Assembly: GCF_005153485.1 (NCBI RefSeq) | Contig: NZ_CP039740.1 | Coordinates: forward strand, 1,119,001 to 1,183,000 | DNA length: 64,000 nucleotides | Direction of reading: 5' to 3' | Origin: Pseudolabrys sp. FHR47 | GTDB lineage: Bacteria; Pseudomonadota; Alphaproteobacteria; Rhizobiales; Xanthobacteraceae | Shown: piece by piece, positions 7,940 through 16,893 of the stretch | How the letters are laid out: each line of letters opens with the position of its first letter | How positions within the stretch are numbered: position 1 is the first letter of the stretch | Made by a program: the position numbers and the translations under genes | Notes under the pieces: model-generated | The model's database searches: none | What the model was told of the DNA's origin: nothing | What the model saw: the letters and a program-made list of their open reading frames with translations, nothing else

Positions 7940-9493
7940 ATGAAATTCCGTTCCAGGCATTTGGCGCATGGCGCCGCAGCCTTCATCACTGCGCTGTTTC
8001 TCAACGCCCAGGCCCAAGTCCCAGCCCATGCGGCGGGCGTGCTTCGCGAAGCGACGATCGGCGAGCCGCCGCCGCTCGACGTCATGGTGACGACCGCCGA
8101 CGTCGCCACGGTGATCGGCCGTCACATGTTTGAGACGCTTTACGCCTGGGACTCGACTTACAAGTCGCAGCCAATGCTGGCCGACAGCGAACGCATCGAG
8201 GACGGCGGCAAGACCATTGTCATCAAGCTGCGTGAGGGCGTCCAATTCCATAACGGCAAGGAAATGACGGCGAAGGATGTCGTCGCGTCGATGCAGCGCT
8301 GGGGCAAATTTGGCTCCCGCGGCAAGCTGCTGATGGCGAGCGCCACCTCGGTCGAGGCCACCGGAAAATACGAAGTTACGCTCAAGCTGTCGGCGCCGAA
8401 CGGCGCCTGGAAGAACCTGTTGTCCGACGTCAATGGCGGTCTCGCGATCTATCCTGAAGAAATCGCGGCCAAGGCAGCTGGCCAGCCGATCGAGCAGAAG
8501 GATTACATCGGCACCGGCCCCTACAAGTTCAAGGAATGGCGGCCGAACCGCTATGTCGAGGTCGAGAAGTTTGCCGGCTACAAGCCGCGCAAGGAAAAAA
8601 GCGACGGCTTCGCCGGCGCTCGCGTCGCCAATTACGATGCCATCCGCTTCATTCCGGTGCCGGACGTCGGCACGCGCGTCAGCGGTGTGCAGGCTGGCGA
8701 TTACGATTACGCCGAGATGATCTCGGGCGACCTCTATGACACGCTGAGCAAGGACAAATCTGTCCAGGTGCAGCGGACCAATGCGCCGATCTTCGGATTG
8801 TTCTTCATGAACTCGAAGGAAGGCATCTTGAAAGACAATTACAAGCTGCGCCGCGCCATCCAGACCGCGCTGGATAAATCGCAGGCGCTGCGCGTGTCCT
8901 TCGGTTCCAAGGACCTCTGGAGCGCCGAAGGCTCGATCGTTCCGAAGGGTACGCCGTGGTATTCGACCGCGGGCATTGACGGTTACAGCCCGCATGACGC
9001 CAAGAAGGCCAAGGAACTGGCCAAGGAAGCCGGCTATACCGGTCAGCCCATTCGCCTGCTGGTTTCCACGAACTATCAGGCGCATTACGATCAGGCCGCC
9101 GTGTTCACGCGGCAGCTCGCCGATGCGGGTATCAATGTTCAGATGAACGTCGTCGATTGGGCGACGCTCATCAAGATGCGCGGCCAGCCGGAGCAGTGGG
9201 ACATCTTCGTTACCCACCACTCGTTCTTCCCCGACCCGATCCTGTTCACCTTCCTCAATGCCAGCTATCCCGGTTGGTGGGATACGGCGGAGATCAAGGC
9301 GCTGCGCGCCGAACTGGTGAACTCATCCGATCAGGCGGCGCGCAAGGCGACCTGGGACAAGATCCAGGCCCTGATCTACGAGCAGGTGCCGGTGATGAAA
9401 GTCGGCGATGCTTATACCTACGACATCGCCTCGCCGAAGCTGAAGGGATTGAACCCGAACGGCCCCGCGTTCTGGAACGTCTCCACCAAGTAG
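7940..9493 (+). CDS. ABC transporter substrate-binding protein, peptide/nickel type (SBP_bac_5)
   Basis: 517 aa, with an N-terminal signal peptide (about 1-32, ending in an alanine-rich segment around AQVPAHAAG). Family 5 solute-binding proteins bind peptides, opines, nickel chelates or glycosides in the periplasm. Features such as GTGPYKFKEWRPNRYVEVEK and the C-terminal PNGPAFWNVSTK are typical. A strong GGGGAGGA site lies before the ATG. It is the first gene of a five-gene transporter operon; an RpiR regulator and a metallohydrolase are divergent, so an amide-containing substrate is plausible but not shown. Confidence 0.92.
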   Translation: MKFRSRHLAHGAAAFITALFLNAQAQVPAHAAGVLREATIGEPPPLDVMVTTADVATVIGRHMFETLYAWDSTYKSQPMLADSERIEDGGKTIVIKLREGVQFHNGKEMTAKDVVASMQRWGKFGSRGKLLMASATSVEATGKYEVTLKLSAPNGAWKNLLSDVNGGLAIYPEEIAAKAAGQPIEQKDYIGTGPYKFKEWRPNRYVEVEKFAGYKPRKEKSDGFAGARVANYDAIRFIPVPDVGTRVSGVQAGDYDYAEMISGDLYDTLSKDKSVQVQRTNAPIFGLFFMNSKEGILKDNYKLRRAIQTALDKSQALRVSFGSKDLWSAEGSIVPKGTPWYSTAGIDGYSPHDAKKAKELAKEAGYTGQPIRLLVSTNYQAHYDQAAVFTRQLADAGINVQMNVVDWATLIKMRGQPEQWDIFVTHHSFFPDPILFTFLNASYPGWWDTAEIKALRAELVNSSDQAARKATWDKIQALIYEQVPVMKVGDAYTYDIASPKLKGLNPNGPAFWNVSTK

Positions 9494-9510
9494 TCCGTCC
9501 ATGCGATCGC

Positions 9511-9542
9511 GGCGGTTCAGGGCTTGTCAGGCCTGAACCGCC
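9511..9542 (+). other. intra-operon hairpin between receptor and permease genes
   Basis: Perfect 11-bp arms GGCGGTTCAGG (9511-9521) and CCTGAACCGCC (9532-9542) with a 10-nt loop. There is no long T tract, so it is probably an mRNA-stabilising or partial-termination element that keeps receptor expression above permease expression, as in many ABC operons (inference). Confidence 0.6.
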
Positions 9543-9583
9543 CGTTGCTTTGGAAGTCGTCGCGGAGCACCCGGCAGGTCTGA

Positions 9584-10528
9584 ATGTGGGCATTTGCGCT
9601 GAAACGAGCAGGGGCGATGTTGTTGACGCTCTGGGCGGCGTCGGTGATCATCTTCGCCTTCATTCACCTCATCCCTGGCGATCCGATCTATGTGCTGCTG
9701 GGTGACACCGCGACACCCGACCAGGCCGAGCGCCTGCGTCGCGAGATGGGCCTCGATGACCCGATTGTCGTGCAGTACATCCGATGGGCCGGCCACGCGC
9801 TCGCGGGCGATCTCGGCCAGTCGATCTTCTTCCAGGCGCCGGTCACGTCGGTGATCGCAGACGGCGCGGAGACGAGCATCCTCCTCGCCACGCTCACCAT
9901 GATCTGGGTGGTGCTGATCGGCGTTCCGATCGGCGTCATCGCCGCCGTACGCCAAGGCACCTGGCTCGACCAAACTCTGTCCGGCGGCGCCATGCTGATG
10001 GCGTCGGTGCCGACATTCTGGGTCGGGCTTTATCTGATCCTGATTTTCGCTGCGACGCTCGGCTGGCTGCCGAGCTCGGGCTATCCCTCGATCTTCGAAG
10101 GCGGCCTCGGCAATCTGCGCTACCTCATCCTGCCCAGCCTGACGCTCGCTGCCCCGAATGCGGCGCTGATCCTGCGGCTGACGCGCGCCAGCATGCTCGA
10201 CGTGGCGCGCGAGGATTATGTGCGCACCGCGCGCGCCAAAGGCATCCGGCCCTGGCAGGTGGTGTACAAGCATATCCTGCGCAACGCATTGCTGACCGTG
10301 GTGTCGGCCTTCGGTTTCACCTTCGCCGCGCTGTTGTCCGAAGCGGTGGTGACCGAGACGGTGTTCGCCCTGCCGGGTATCGGCCGGCTGGTGGTGCAAT
10401 CGATCCTGCGCCGCGACTACCCGGTGATCCAGGGCATCATCCTGGTCATCGTCGTCATCTATCTGGTCATCAACCTGATCGTCGATCTCACCTATCGTTA
10501 TCTCGATCCGCGGGTGGAGCTGAAATGA
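9584..10528 (+). CDS. ABC transporter permease, DppB/OppB type
   Basis: 314 aa inner-membrane protein with about six membrane helices. The first helix is followed by the family motif HLIPGDPIYVLLGD; the EAA loop appears as DYVRTARAKGIRPWQVVYKH, which docks onto the ATPases. The start ATG at 9584 gives the canonical N-terminus MWAFALKRAG. It forms the channel with the next gene, which overlaps its stop codon by ATGA. Confidence 0.93.
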   Translation: MWAFALKRAGAMLLTLWAASVIIFAFIHLIPGDPIYVLLGDTATPDQAERLRREMGLDDPIVVQYIRWAGHALAGDLGQSIFFQAPVTSVIADGAETSILLATLTMIWVVLIGVPIGVIAAVRQGTWLDQTLSGGAMLMASVPTFWVGLYLILIFAATLGWLPSSGYPSIFEGGLGNLRYLILPSLTLAAPNAALILRLTRASMLDVAREDYVRTARAKGIRPWQVVYKHILRNALLTVVSAFGFTFAALLSEAVVTETVFALPGIGRLVVQSILRRDYPVIQGIILVIVVIYLVINLIVDLTYRYLDPRVELK

Positions 10529-11385
10529 ACCGCGCCGCGCTCACTTTGTGGCTCACGCCATTCCTGGCGCGGCCGATCGCGCTGATCGGGCTTGGCGTGC
10601 TGGTGGCCATGGTGCTTGCCGCGATCTTTGCGCCGTGGCTGGCGCCTTACGATCCCTATGCGATGCAGCCGATCGCCCGTTTGATGCCGCCCGATGCCGC
10701 CCACTGGTTCGGCACCGATCAGTTCGGCCGCGATACCCTGTCGCGCACCATCTATTCGGCGCGCATGGCGCTGCTGATCGGCTCGGGCGTCGTGTTCTTC
10801 GCCCTGGTTACCGGCGTGCCGATCGGCGTGCTGTCGGCGCTGTTTCCGCGTCTCGGCCATGTGCTCATGCGCATGGTCGACGTGCTGATGGCGTTTCCCT
10901 CGCTGCTGCTGGCGCTCGGGCTGATCGTCATTCTCGGCCCGAGTGTCATCAACTCGATCCTGGCGATCGGCATCGGCTTCATGACGACGACGACGCGCAT
11001 CGTCTACGGCCTGTCGCTGCGCCTGCGCGCCGAGACCTATGTCGAGGCCGCGCGCAGCATGGGCTCGGGAACGGCGTGGCTGGTGTTCAAGCACATCCTG
11101 CCGAACCTGATCTCGCCGCTTCTGGTGCAGGCGAGTTTCGTGTTCGCCTTTGCGCAGTTGGGCGCGGCGTCGCTCGACTTTCTCGGCCTCGGCGCGCCGC
11201 CGGAGATTCCGAGCTGGGGCAACATGCTTGCGGAATCGCGCACCTTCATCACCCGCGCATCGTGGCTGCTGTTCTTTCCCGGCATGATGATCGTACTGAC
11301 GGCGTTTTCGCTCAATCTTGTTGGCGATGCGCTGCGCGATCGGCTCGATCCGCGCTTTCGCGACGTTTTCGGCGGCGAGGGCTGA
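10525..11385 (+). CDS. ABC transporter permease, DppC/OppC type
   Basis: 286 aa. ATG overlaps the preceding stop (ATGA at 10525-10528), so translation is coupled. N-terminal helix followed by the family segment HWFGTDQFGRDTLSRTIY, several more helices, and the EAA loop TYVEAARSMGSGTAWLVFKH. Partner of the DppB-type permease. The open frame runs much further upstream but that part is a shadow of the preceding gene. Confidence 0.93.
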   Translation: MNRAALTLWLTPFLARPIALIGLGVLVAMVLAAIFAPWLAPYDPYAMQPIARLMPPDAAHWFGTDQFGRDTLSRTIYSARMALLIGSGVVFFALVTGVPIGVLSALFPRLGHVLMRMVDVLMAFPSLLLALGLIVILGPSVINSILAIGIGFMTTTTRIVYGLSLRLRAETYVEAARSMGSGTAWLVFKHILPNLISPLLVQASFVFAFAQLGAASLDFLGLGAPPEIPSWGNMLAESRTFITRASWLLFFPGMMIVLTAFSLNLVGDALRDRLDPRFRDVFGGEG

Positions 11386-11388
11386 GCG

Positions 11389-12363
11389 ATGCTGAAGGTG
11401 CGCGACCTCACGGTGTCCATCGGCGCGGAGGCGGCGCCGGTCGATATCGTTGCCGGCGTCTCGTTCGAGATCGGCAAGGGCGAAATCCTCGGCCTTGTCG
11501 GCGAGAGCGGATGCGGCAAGAGCATGACCTCGCTCGCGGTGATGGGGTTGCTGCCGCAGCCGGGACCACGCATCCGCGGCGGCCGCATTGAACTCGCCGG
11601 TGCGGACGTGACGCAGCTACAGCCATGGCAGCGCGTCGAGGCCAGGCACGGCCGCATTGCGATGATCTTTCAGGAGCCGATGACCTCGCTCAATCCGGTG
11701 CGCCGCATTGGCGACCAGATCGTCGAGGCGGTGCGCGTGCACGACGGCATCTCCGGCACGGCGGCGATGGCGCGGGCGCGCGAACTGCTCGAGCAGGTGC
11801 GTATCCCGGACGCCGCGCTGCAACTCTCGGCCTATCCGCACCAATTGTCGGGCGGACAACGCCAGCGCATCATGATCGCCATCGCGCTGGCCTGCCGGCC
11901 GCAGGTGCTGATCGCCGATGAGCCGACCACGGCGCTCGATGTCACCATCCAGATCCAGATTCTCGGGCTGCTGCGCGAATTGTGCGACCGGCTCGACATG
12001 GCGATCCTCTTCATCACCCACGACATGGGCGTGATCGCGCAGCTCGCCGACCGTGTCGCCGTGATGTATGGCGGCCGTATCGTCGAGACCGCGGATGTCC
12101 ACGCGCTGTTCGGTGCGCCGCGTCACCACTATACGCGTGGGCTGATGGATTGCATGCCGTCGCGCAATCTCGGCGTCCGCCGTTTGCCGACGATTCCGGG
12201 GCAGGCGCCGCGGCCGGGCGCGATCCGTACCGGCTGCGTCTTCGCGCCGCGTTGCCAAGCGGTGCAGGACCTCTGCCTTGCGGTCGCGCCGCCGCGTCTC
12301 ACACTCGGCGAGGGCCACGAGACCTTGTGCGCCTTTCCGCTGCAGGGTGGAGGCGCATCATGA
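11389..12363 (+). CDS. ABC transporter ATP-binding protein, DppD/OppD type
   Basis: 324 aa. Walker [10 protein letters not shown] loop [10 protein letters not shown], signature LSGGQRQRI, Walker [13 protein letters not shown] and switch histidine ITHDMG are all intact. The C-terminal peptide-transporter extension carries the cysteine-containing [14 protein letters not shown] segment typical of DppD/OppD. Starts 3 nt after the permease stop and overlaps the next ATPase start (ATGA). Confidence 0.94.
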   Translation: MLKVRDLTVSIGAEAAPVDIVAGVSFEIGKGEILGLVGESGCGKSMTSLAVMGLLPQPGPRIRGGRIELAGADVTQLQPWQRVEARHGRIAMIFQEPMTSLNPVRRIGDQIVEAVRVHDGISGTAAMARARELLEQVRIPDAALQLSAYPHQLSGGQRQRIMIAIALACRPQVLIADEPTTALDVTIQIQILGLLRELCDRLDMAILFITHDMGVIAQLADRVAVMYGGRIVETADVHALFGAPRHHYTRGLMDCMPSRNLGVRRLPTIPGQAPRPGAIRTGCVFAPRCQAVQDLCLAVAPPRLTLGEGHETLCAFPLQGGGAS

Positions 12364-13319
12364 GCGAGATCATCCTTCAGGTCCGCGATCTCAAGACCTC
12401 GTTCGACGTCAAGCGCTCGGGCCGCAGGTACCGCGTGAAGGCGGTCGATGGCGTGTCGCTGTCGCTCGCCGCCGGCGAGGTGCTCGGCATCGTCGGCGAA
12501 TCCGGCTGCGGCAAGACGACCGTCGGTCGCTCCATCGTGCGGCTGGTCGAGGCCGACAGCGGCGCTATCGACTTCAAGGGCACCGACGTGCTCGGCGCCG
12601 GCGGGGCGGCGTTGCGCGAACTGCGCCTCAATCTGCGCATGGTGTTTCAGGACCCTTACGCATCGCTCAATCCGCGCCGCTCGATCGGCGACTCCGTCGC
12701 GGAAGCGGGTGACATCAACAAGGTGTTCAAGAGCCGCGCCGACCGGGCGGCGCGCATCGCGGAAACCTTGTCCGCGGTCGGCCTCAATCCATCCTTCGCC
12801 GAACGCTATCCGCATGAACTGAGCGGCGGCCAGCGCCAGCGTGCTGGCATCGCCCGCGCCATTTTGCCGACGCCGGCGGTGATCATCGCCGACGAACCGG
12901 TATCGGCGCTCGACGTCTCGGTGCAGGCCCAGGTGCTCAATCTGATGATGGACCTGCGCGAGCAACTCGGATTGTCGATGCTGTTCATCTCGCACGACAT
13001 CGGCGTGATCGGCCAGATCAGCGACCGCGTCGCCGTGATGTATATGGGCCGCGTCGTCGAACTCGCCGGCGCGCGCACGATTCTCGATAACCCCATGCAT
13101 CCCTACACGCAGGCGCTGATGGCGGCCGTGCCGCGGCCCGACCCGTCGCGGCGCATTGCCGGCGCCATCGAGACCGGCGAACCGCCGAGCCAGTTCAAGC
13201 GGCCGGCCGGCTGCGCCTATGCCGCGCGTTGCCCGCTGGTCAGCAGCCGGTGTCTCGCGGAAGCGCCGGAGCTGCGAGCCGTCGGCGAGGGACGAATGGC
13301 GGCTTGCCACGTTTTGTAG
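12360..13319 (+). CDS. ABC transporter ATP-binding protein, DppF/OppF type
   Basis: 319 aa. Walker A GESGCGKT, FQDPYASLNPR, signature LSGGQRQR, Walker B VIIADEPVSALD, switch SHDIG, and the C-terminal CAYAARCPLVSSRC motif of the DppF/OppF group. The ATG overlaps the upstream stop codon. It is the last gene of the transporter operon; the next gene is on the opposite strand. Confidence 0.94.
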   Translation: MSEIILQVRDLKTSFDVKRSGRRYRVKAVDGVSLSLAAGEVLGIVGESGCGKTTVGRSIVRLVEADSGAIDFKGTDVLGAGGAALRELRLNLRMVFQDPYASLNPRRSIGDSVAEAGDINKVFKSRADRAARIAETLSAVGLNPSFAERYPHELSGGQRQRAGIARAILPTPAVIIADEPVSALDVSVQAQVLNLMMDLREQLGLSMLFISHDIGVIGQISDRVAVMYMGRVVELAGARTILDNPMHPYTQALMAAVPRPDPSRRIAGAIETGEPPSQFKRPAGCAYAARCPLVSSRCLAEAPELRAVGEGRMAACHVL

Positions 13320-13403
13320 CCGGCTGCTTCAGTGTGCCCACTCCAAACGTGCGGTGGAACTCTGAATGCCAGTCAATATCCGAGCGGAACGGACGGCGCG
13401 CGC

Positions 13404-14015
13404 TTACCACCGCAACCGCGTCACGGGATCGGTCACGTCCTCGACGTGATGCAGCAGAAACACCAGATTCCCCGCCTTGTCCTTGATGGGCGAATTGATC
13501 GGTTGCCAATGCCGCTCGACGAACTCCCCGGCGGGATTTCGGATATCGTAGCGCTGGACCGCCATGGCGTGCGGCTGGCCGGTCTGCGCGACGGTCTTCA
13601 GCGACGCATAGAGATTGCTGACGCCATCGGCGAGCGTGTGCTCCGGGTTGTCCGGAAATATCTCGAACAGCGACTTCCCGACCACTTCGCTCCGCCGTAT
13701 CAAGGTCGCGCGCGCGTAAGCATCGTTGACGTCCAGGATGTTCAGGCCCGGGCCGGGATCGAGCAGCATGTACGGGTTACGGGAGCTGTCGAACTCGGCC
13801 TGAATTTCCTGCTTCACCGTCTGCGCATCACCCGGCGCCGGGCGCGAGCCCGGGCGTCGTGCGTTCGCGCCGTCCGTTTGCGACTTCAATATTGCCAGTT
13901 CCCGTTTCGAGGCGGCGAGCAATATCTGCAATGTGTGCTGCAGCGTCTCGTCCGCGCTCGTGGCGAGCAACTTTTGGAAATTGGCGATGTTTTGCTCGCA
14001 GATGAATGTGCTCAT
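13404..14015 (-). CDS. stand-alone PAS-domain protein
   Basis: 203 aa, soluble. An N-terminal helical region (about 1-50) is followed by a linker and one PAS domain (about 70-195; PYMLLDPGPGLNILDVNDAYARAT, VGKSLFEIFPDNP, then a PAC-like RYDIRNPAGEFVERHWQPINSPI). No kinase, cyclase or DNA-binding domain is attached. The PAS part resembles those of rhizobial sensor kinases. It is probably a sensory adaptor acting through protein partners; ligand unknown. Confidence 0.75.
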   Translation of the reverse strand: MSTFICEQNIANFQKLLATSADETLQHTLQILLAASKRELAILKSQTDGANARRPGSRPAPGDAQTVKQEIQAEFDSSRNPYMLLDPGPGLNILDVNDAYARATLIRRSEVVGKSLFEIFPDNPEHTLADGVSNLYASLKTVAQTGQPHAMAVQRYDIRNPAGEFVERHWQPINSPIKDKAGNLVFLLHHVEDVTDPVTRLRW

Positions 14016-14128
14016 CCTGCCTCACCCGTGGCGAACGGCGTCAAACGGCCGGTAAGCCGTGCAAAAAGCGTATAGCAGATTTGGCGGTATACCGCGAGAC
14101 AGGCGACTTTTGGTTGTGGATTGGCGGC

Positions 14129-14998
14129 TCAGGCTGCCGGCTGCGCCAATGACAGCCGGCGCTCGGCCGAGCTGATGGTATTTGCCAGCAGCATGGTGAT
14201 GGTCATCGGGCCGACGCCGCCGGGAACCGGCGTGATCAGCGATGCCTTCTGCGACACGCCGGCAAAATCGACATCGCCGACCAAGCGGCCGTCGGGCAGG
14301 CGGTTGATGCCGACGTCGATGACCACCGCGCCGGTCTTTACCATCTGCGGCACGATCAGGTTCGGCTTGCCGGCGGCGACGACCAGAATGTCGGCGAGGA
14401 TGGTGAACTGGGCGAGATCGCGCGTCTTGGCGTGACAGATGCAGACGGTCGCCTCGCGCTGCATCAGCATCAGGGCCATCGGCTTGCCGACAATATTGCT
14501 GGCGCCGACCACGACGACATTCTTGCCTTCGATCTCGACGCTTTCGTGCTCGAGCAGCTTGACCACACCGTAGGGCGTGCAGGGCGGAAACACCGTGCTG
14601 CCGACGACTAGGCCGCCGACATTATAGAGGTGGAAGCCGTCGACATCCTTCTCGGCGGAGATGGCCTCTAAGATATCCGGCACCGAGAAGTGCTTCGGCA
14701 GCGGCAACTGGACGAGAATGCCGTGTACGGTCGGGTCGGCGTTCAGCGCCTTGATGCGCGCCAGCACATCGGCCGGGTCGGCATCGGCCGGAAAATCGAA
14801 ACGCGACGAGCGGATGCCGACCTCATGACAGGCGCGGATCTTGTTGCGCACGTAGACGGCCGAGGCGGGGTCGTTGCCGACCATGATTACCGCGAGCCCC
14901 GGCACGCAGCCGGCGGCGGCGAGGCGGGCGGTCCGCTCCTTCAGCTCGGTACGAATCTTGGCGGCGACGGCGATCCCGTCGACGAGTCTGGCGGTCAT
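14129..14998 (-). CDS. folD: bifunctional methylenetetrahydrofolate dehydrogenase/cyclohydrolase FolD
   Basis: 289 aa. Interconverts 5,10-methylene-, methenyl- and 10-formyl-tetrahydrofolate using NADP in the cytoplasm. Visible family segments: VGNDPASAVYVRNK (with the catalytic lysine), GILVQLPLPKH, KDVDGFH, and PCTPYGVVKLLE, then the Rossmann part VVVVGASNIVGKPM and the C-terminal TPVPGGVGPMTITMLL. The ATG at 14998 starts the conserved MTARLVDG; an upstream ATG at 15058 would add 20 unrelated residues. Confidence 0.97.
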   Translation of the reverse strand: MTARLVDGIAVAAKIRTELKERTARLAAAGCVPGLAVIMVGNDPASAVYVRNKIRACHEVGIRSSRFDFPADADPADVLARIKALNADPTVHGILVQLPLPKHFSVPDILEAISAEKDVDGFHLYNVGGLVVGSTVFPPCTPYGVVKLLEHESVEIEGKNVVVVGASNIVGKPMALMLMQREATVCICHAKTRDLAQFTILADILVVAAGKPNLIVPQMVKTGAVVIDVGINRLPDGRLVGDVDFAGVSQKASLITPVPGGVGPMTITMLLANTISSAERRLSLAQPAA

Positions 14999-15118
14999 TG
15001 CGGCAGGCCCTTTGCGTTGGCGGCCGCTTTCGCTATCGCGCGCGGCAGCCGAACTCAAGCGGCTTCGGCGCCGACAGGCGCAAAAGCGCGGTGGGCCGAT
15101 GTGGGCCGGCCCGGCGGC

Positions 15119-16399
15119 TCAGGCCGCCGGCTCCTTGATCTTGCCGATATCGAGAAACTTCATCACGGCGCGCTCGTAATAGGGCTCCGTGGTGCCGGCT
15201 TTGACCTTGTGCAGGAAGTACTTTTCGAAGGCGATCTTGGCCAGGTGCACCCAGCGCCCGCTCGAGGCCCAGTTGACGTTACGCGGCGGGTTCTGCGGCA
15301 TGGCGACGAAGGCGACGCCCGAGTCGCCGAAATCGGCGAGGCAAATGGCGTTCCAGGTCGCTTCGTGGGTCGGCGCCTCGTTGCGCAGCAGTTGCCCGAT
15401 ATTGAGCGCGGTCGCGGTCACCATCGACTCGATCATGAAGCCGGTCTTCGGCACGCCGACCGGCACCGGCGTCTGTTCGAGTGGCGGGATGGCGATGCAG
15501 ACGCCGACGCCGAAAATGTTCGGGTACTTAGCGTTGCGCTGGTGTTTGTCGACGATGACGAAGCCGCGCGGGTTCGACAAGCCCTCGATGCCACGCAGCG
15601 CCGCGATGCCGCGGAATGCCGGCAACATCATCGAATATTTGAACGGTAGTTCGTGGGCTTTCTTCGGTTTGGCGTCATCATCCACTTCGGTGACGAAGGC
15701 TTTGCCGGGCTCAATCTTGTCGACCTTGGCGTTGGTTACCCACTTGATGTGGCGTTGACGCATGGCGGATTCGAGCAAGCCCTTGGTGTCGCCGATGCCG
15801 CCGACGCCGAGATGGCCGATATAGGGTTCGGCGGTGACGAAGGTCATCGGCACCTTGTCGCGGATTCGACGCTGCCGCAGGTCCGCATCCATGATCATGG
15901 CGAATTCATAGGCCGGGCCGTAGCACGAGGCGCCCTGGACGGCGCCGACCACGATCGGGCCGGGATCCTTGCAGAACGCTTCCCAGCGCTCGTTGGCGCT
16001 CACGGCGTGATCGACGTCGCAGACCGATTGCGTATTGCCGTGTGGTCCGAGGCCCTCGATTTCGTCGAAAGCGAGTTCGGGCCCGGTGGCGACGACAAGG
16101 TAGTCATAATTGAGGGATGTGCCGTCGCCGAGTTCGACGCGGCTTTCGTCCGGATGGACACGGGCAGCGCCGGCACCATTGAAGGCCACGCCGTGGCGCG
16201 GCAGCACCTCGGCAAGATCGATGACAATGTCTTCTTTCTTGCGCCACTTCACCGCGACCCATGGGTTCGACGGCGTGAACTGGAAGAACGGCTTGTTCGA
16301 CACGAGCGTGACGCGGTCTTCAGCGCGGACGGCGTGCTTGAGTTCATAGGCGCACGAGACGCCGCCAATTCCGCCACCCAGAATAACAATGTGAGCCAT
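15119..16399 (-). CDS. sqr: sulfide:quinone oxidoreductase (type I-like)
   Basis: 426 aa FAD enzyme that oxidises sulfide to polysulfide/persulfide and passes electrons to the membrane quinone pool. N-terminal FAD motif GGGIGG (8-13). All three redox cysteines are present at 127 (SVCDVD), 159 (GASCYG) and 353 (AICLAD), which coincide with the numbering I recall for Rhodobacter capsulatus SQR. C-terminal amphipathic region WVHLAKIAFEKYFLHKV should anchor it to the membrane. GGAGG precedes the ATG. It follows the DUF2892 gene on the same strand, under the SqrR-type divergent promoter. Confidence 0.92.
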   Translation of the reverse strand: MAHIVILGGGIGGVSCAYELKHAVRAEDRVTLVSNKPFFQFTPSNPWVAVKWRKKEDIVIDLAEVLPRHGVAFNGAGAARVHPDESRVELGDGTSLNYDYLVVATGPELAFDEIEGLGPHGNTQSVCDVDHAVSANERWEAFCKDPGPIVVGAVQGASCYGPAYEFAMIMDADLRQRRIRDKVPMTFVTAEPYIGHLGVGGIGDTKGLLESAMRQRHIKWVTNAKVDKIEPGKAFVTEVDDDAKPKKAHELPFKYSMMLPAFRGIAALRGIEGLSNPRGFVIVDKHQRNAKYPNIFGVGVCIAIPPLEQTPVPVGVPKTGFMIESMVTATALNIGQLLRNEAPTHEATWNAICLADFGDSGVAFVAMPQNPPRNVNWASSGRWVHLAKIAFEKYFLHKVKAGTTEPYYERAVMKFLDIGKIKEPAA

Positions 16400-16449
16400 G
16401 ATTTCCTCCGGCTGTTAAACTGTAACGTCCCGTTGGCGGGCTTCTTATG

Positions 16450-16476
16450 AAGGCATGGCCATTTCGGCCATGCCTT
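16450..16476. other. perfect hairpin between DUF2892 gene and sqr
   Basis: Arms AAGGCATGGCC (16450-16460) and GGCCATGCCTT (16466-16476), 5-nt loop. It lies inside the presumed DUF2892-sqr transcript, without a clear T tract on the minus strand. Likely an mRNA processing or attenuation site. Confidence 0.5.
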
Positions 16477-16505
16477 GATCTTGGTCAGTTCGGCATCGGC
16501 GGCGA

Positions 16506-16730
16506 TCAGCGACCGGCCGTGGCCGAGCCGCAGAACGCGGGGCCGGACTTCAGCCCGAGCTTGCGGAATATGGTGGCGGCCGGACAAAAGCCGGTGAAAG
16601 CCGCCTGCAACAGATTGAGGCCGACGAAGGCCGTGAGCAGCAGCCAGTACGGGCTGACGAAATGTCCGAGCGCCAGGCTGACCAGAACCATGGTGCCGGC
16701 GAGCGACAGGACGGCGCGATCGACGTTCAT
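16506..16730 (-). CDS. DUF2892 small membrane protein
   Basis: 74 aa with two hydrophobic helices (about 7-25 and 30-50) and the family pattern GFCPAATIFRKLGL near the C-terminus, including cysteines in FCP and AFC. DUF2892 domains occur alone or fused to rhodanese (YgaP) and are frequent in sulfur-responsive operons. The gene comes first in the leftward sqr transcript and is divergent from the SqrR-type regulator. A role in sulfane-sulfur handling at the membrane is inferred from context only. Confidence 0.8.
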   Translation of the reverse strand: MNVDRAVLSLAGTMVLVSLALGHFVSPYWLLLTAFVGLNLLQAAFTGFCPAATIFRKLGLKSGPAFCGSATAGR

Positions 16731-16836
16731 GACAGGCTTCCCTTAGGGCGATCCGAGGCCGGCCGAAAATGCCTGTGCCCTAAGGCATTTCGGTCTGGCG
16801 CAGCGCGGGAAAATCAATGTGATCGCCGCAGCGCCA

Positions 16837-16883
16837 TTGACCTTATATCGTAACATTCGTATATTCGCAATAACGAATATACG
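16837..16883. promoter_or_regulatory. divergent promoters overlapped by an SqrR/BigR-type operator
   Basis: Rightward promoter: TTGACC (16837-16842), 17-nt spacer, TATATT (16860-16865). Leftward promoter: TTGCGA (complement of 16865-16870), 17-nt spacer, TATAAG (complement of 16842-16847). A perfect 10-bp inverted repeat CGTATATTCG (16858-16867) and CGAATATACG (16874-16883) covers the rightward -10 and leftward -35. Within it, ATTC (16863-16866), 8 nt, GAAT (16875-16878) matches the ATTC-N8-GAAT site that I recall for R. capsulatus SqrR. Binding here would block both promoters at once. Confidence 0.8.
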
Positions 16884-16893
16884 GAACCGGGCC

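Noticed and set aside
7841..9220. A 459-codon antisense frame over the ABC receptor gene
   Set aside because: Shadow frame; the receptor with signal peptide is clear on the plus strand.
16819..16893. N-terminal extension of the ArsR-type regulator
   Set aside because: It would translate the operator and promoter; the ATG at 16894 fits the family length and the cysteine spacing.
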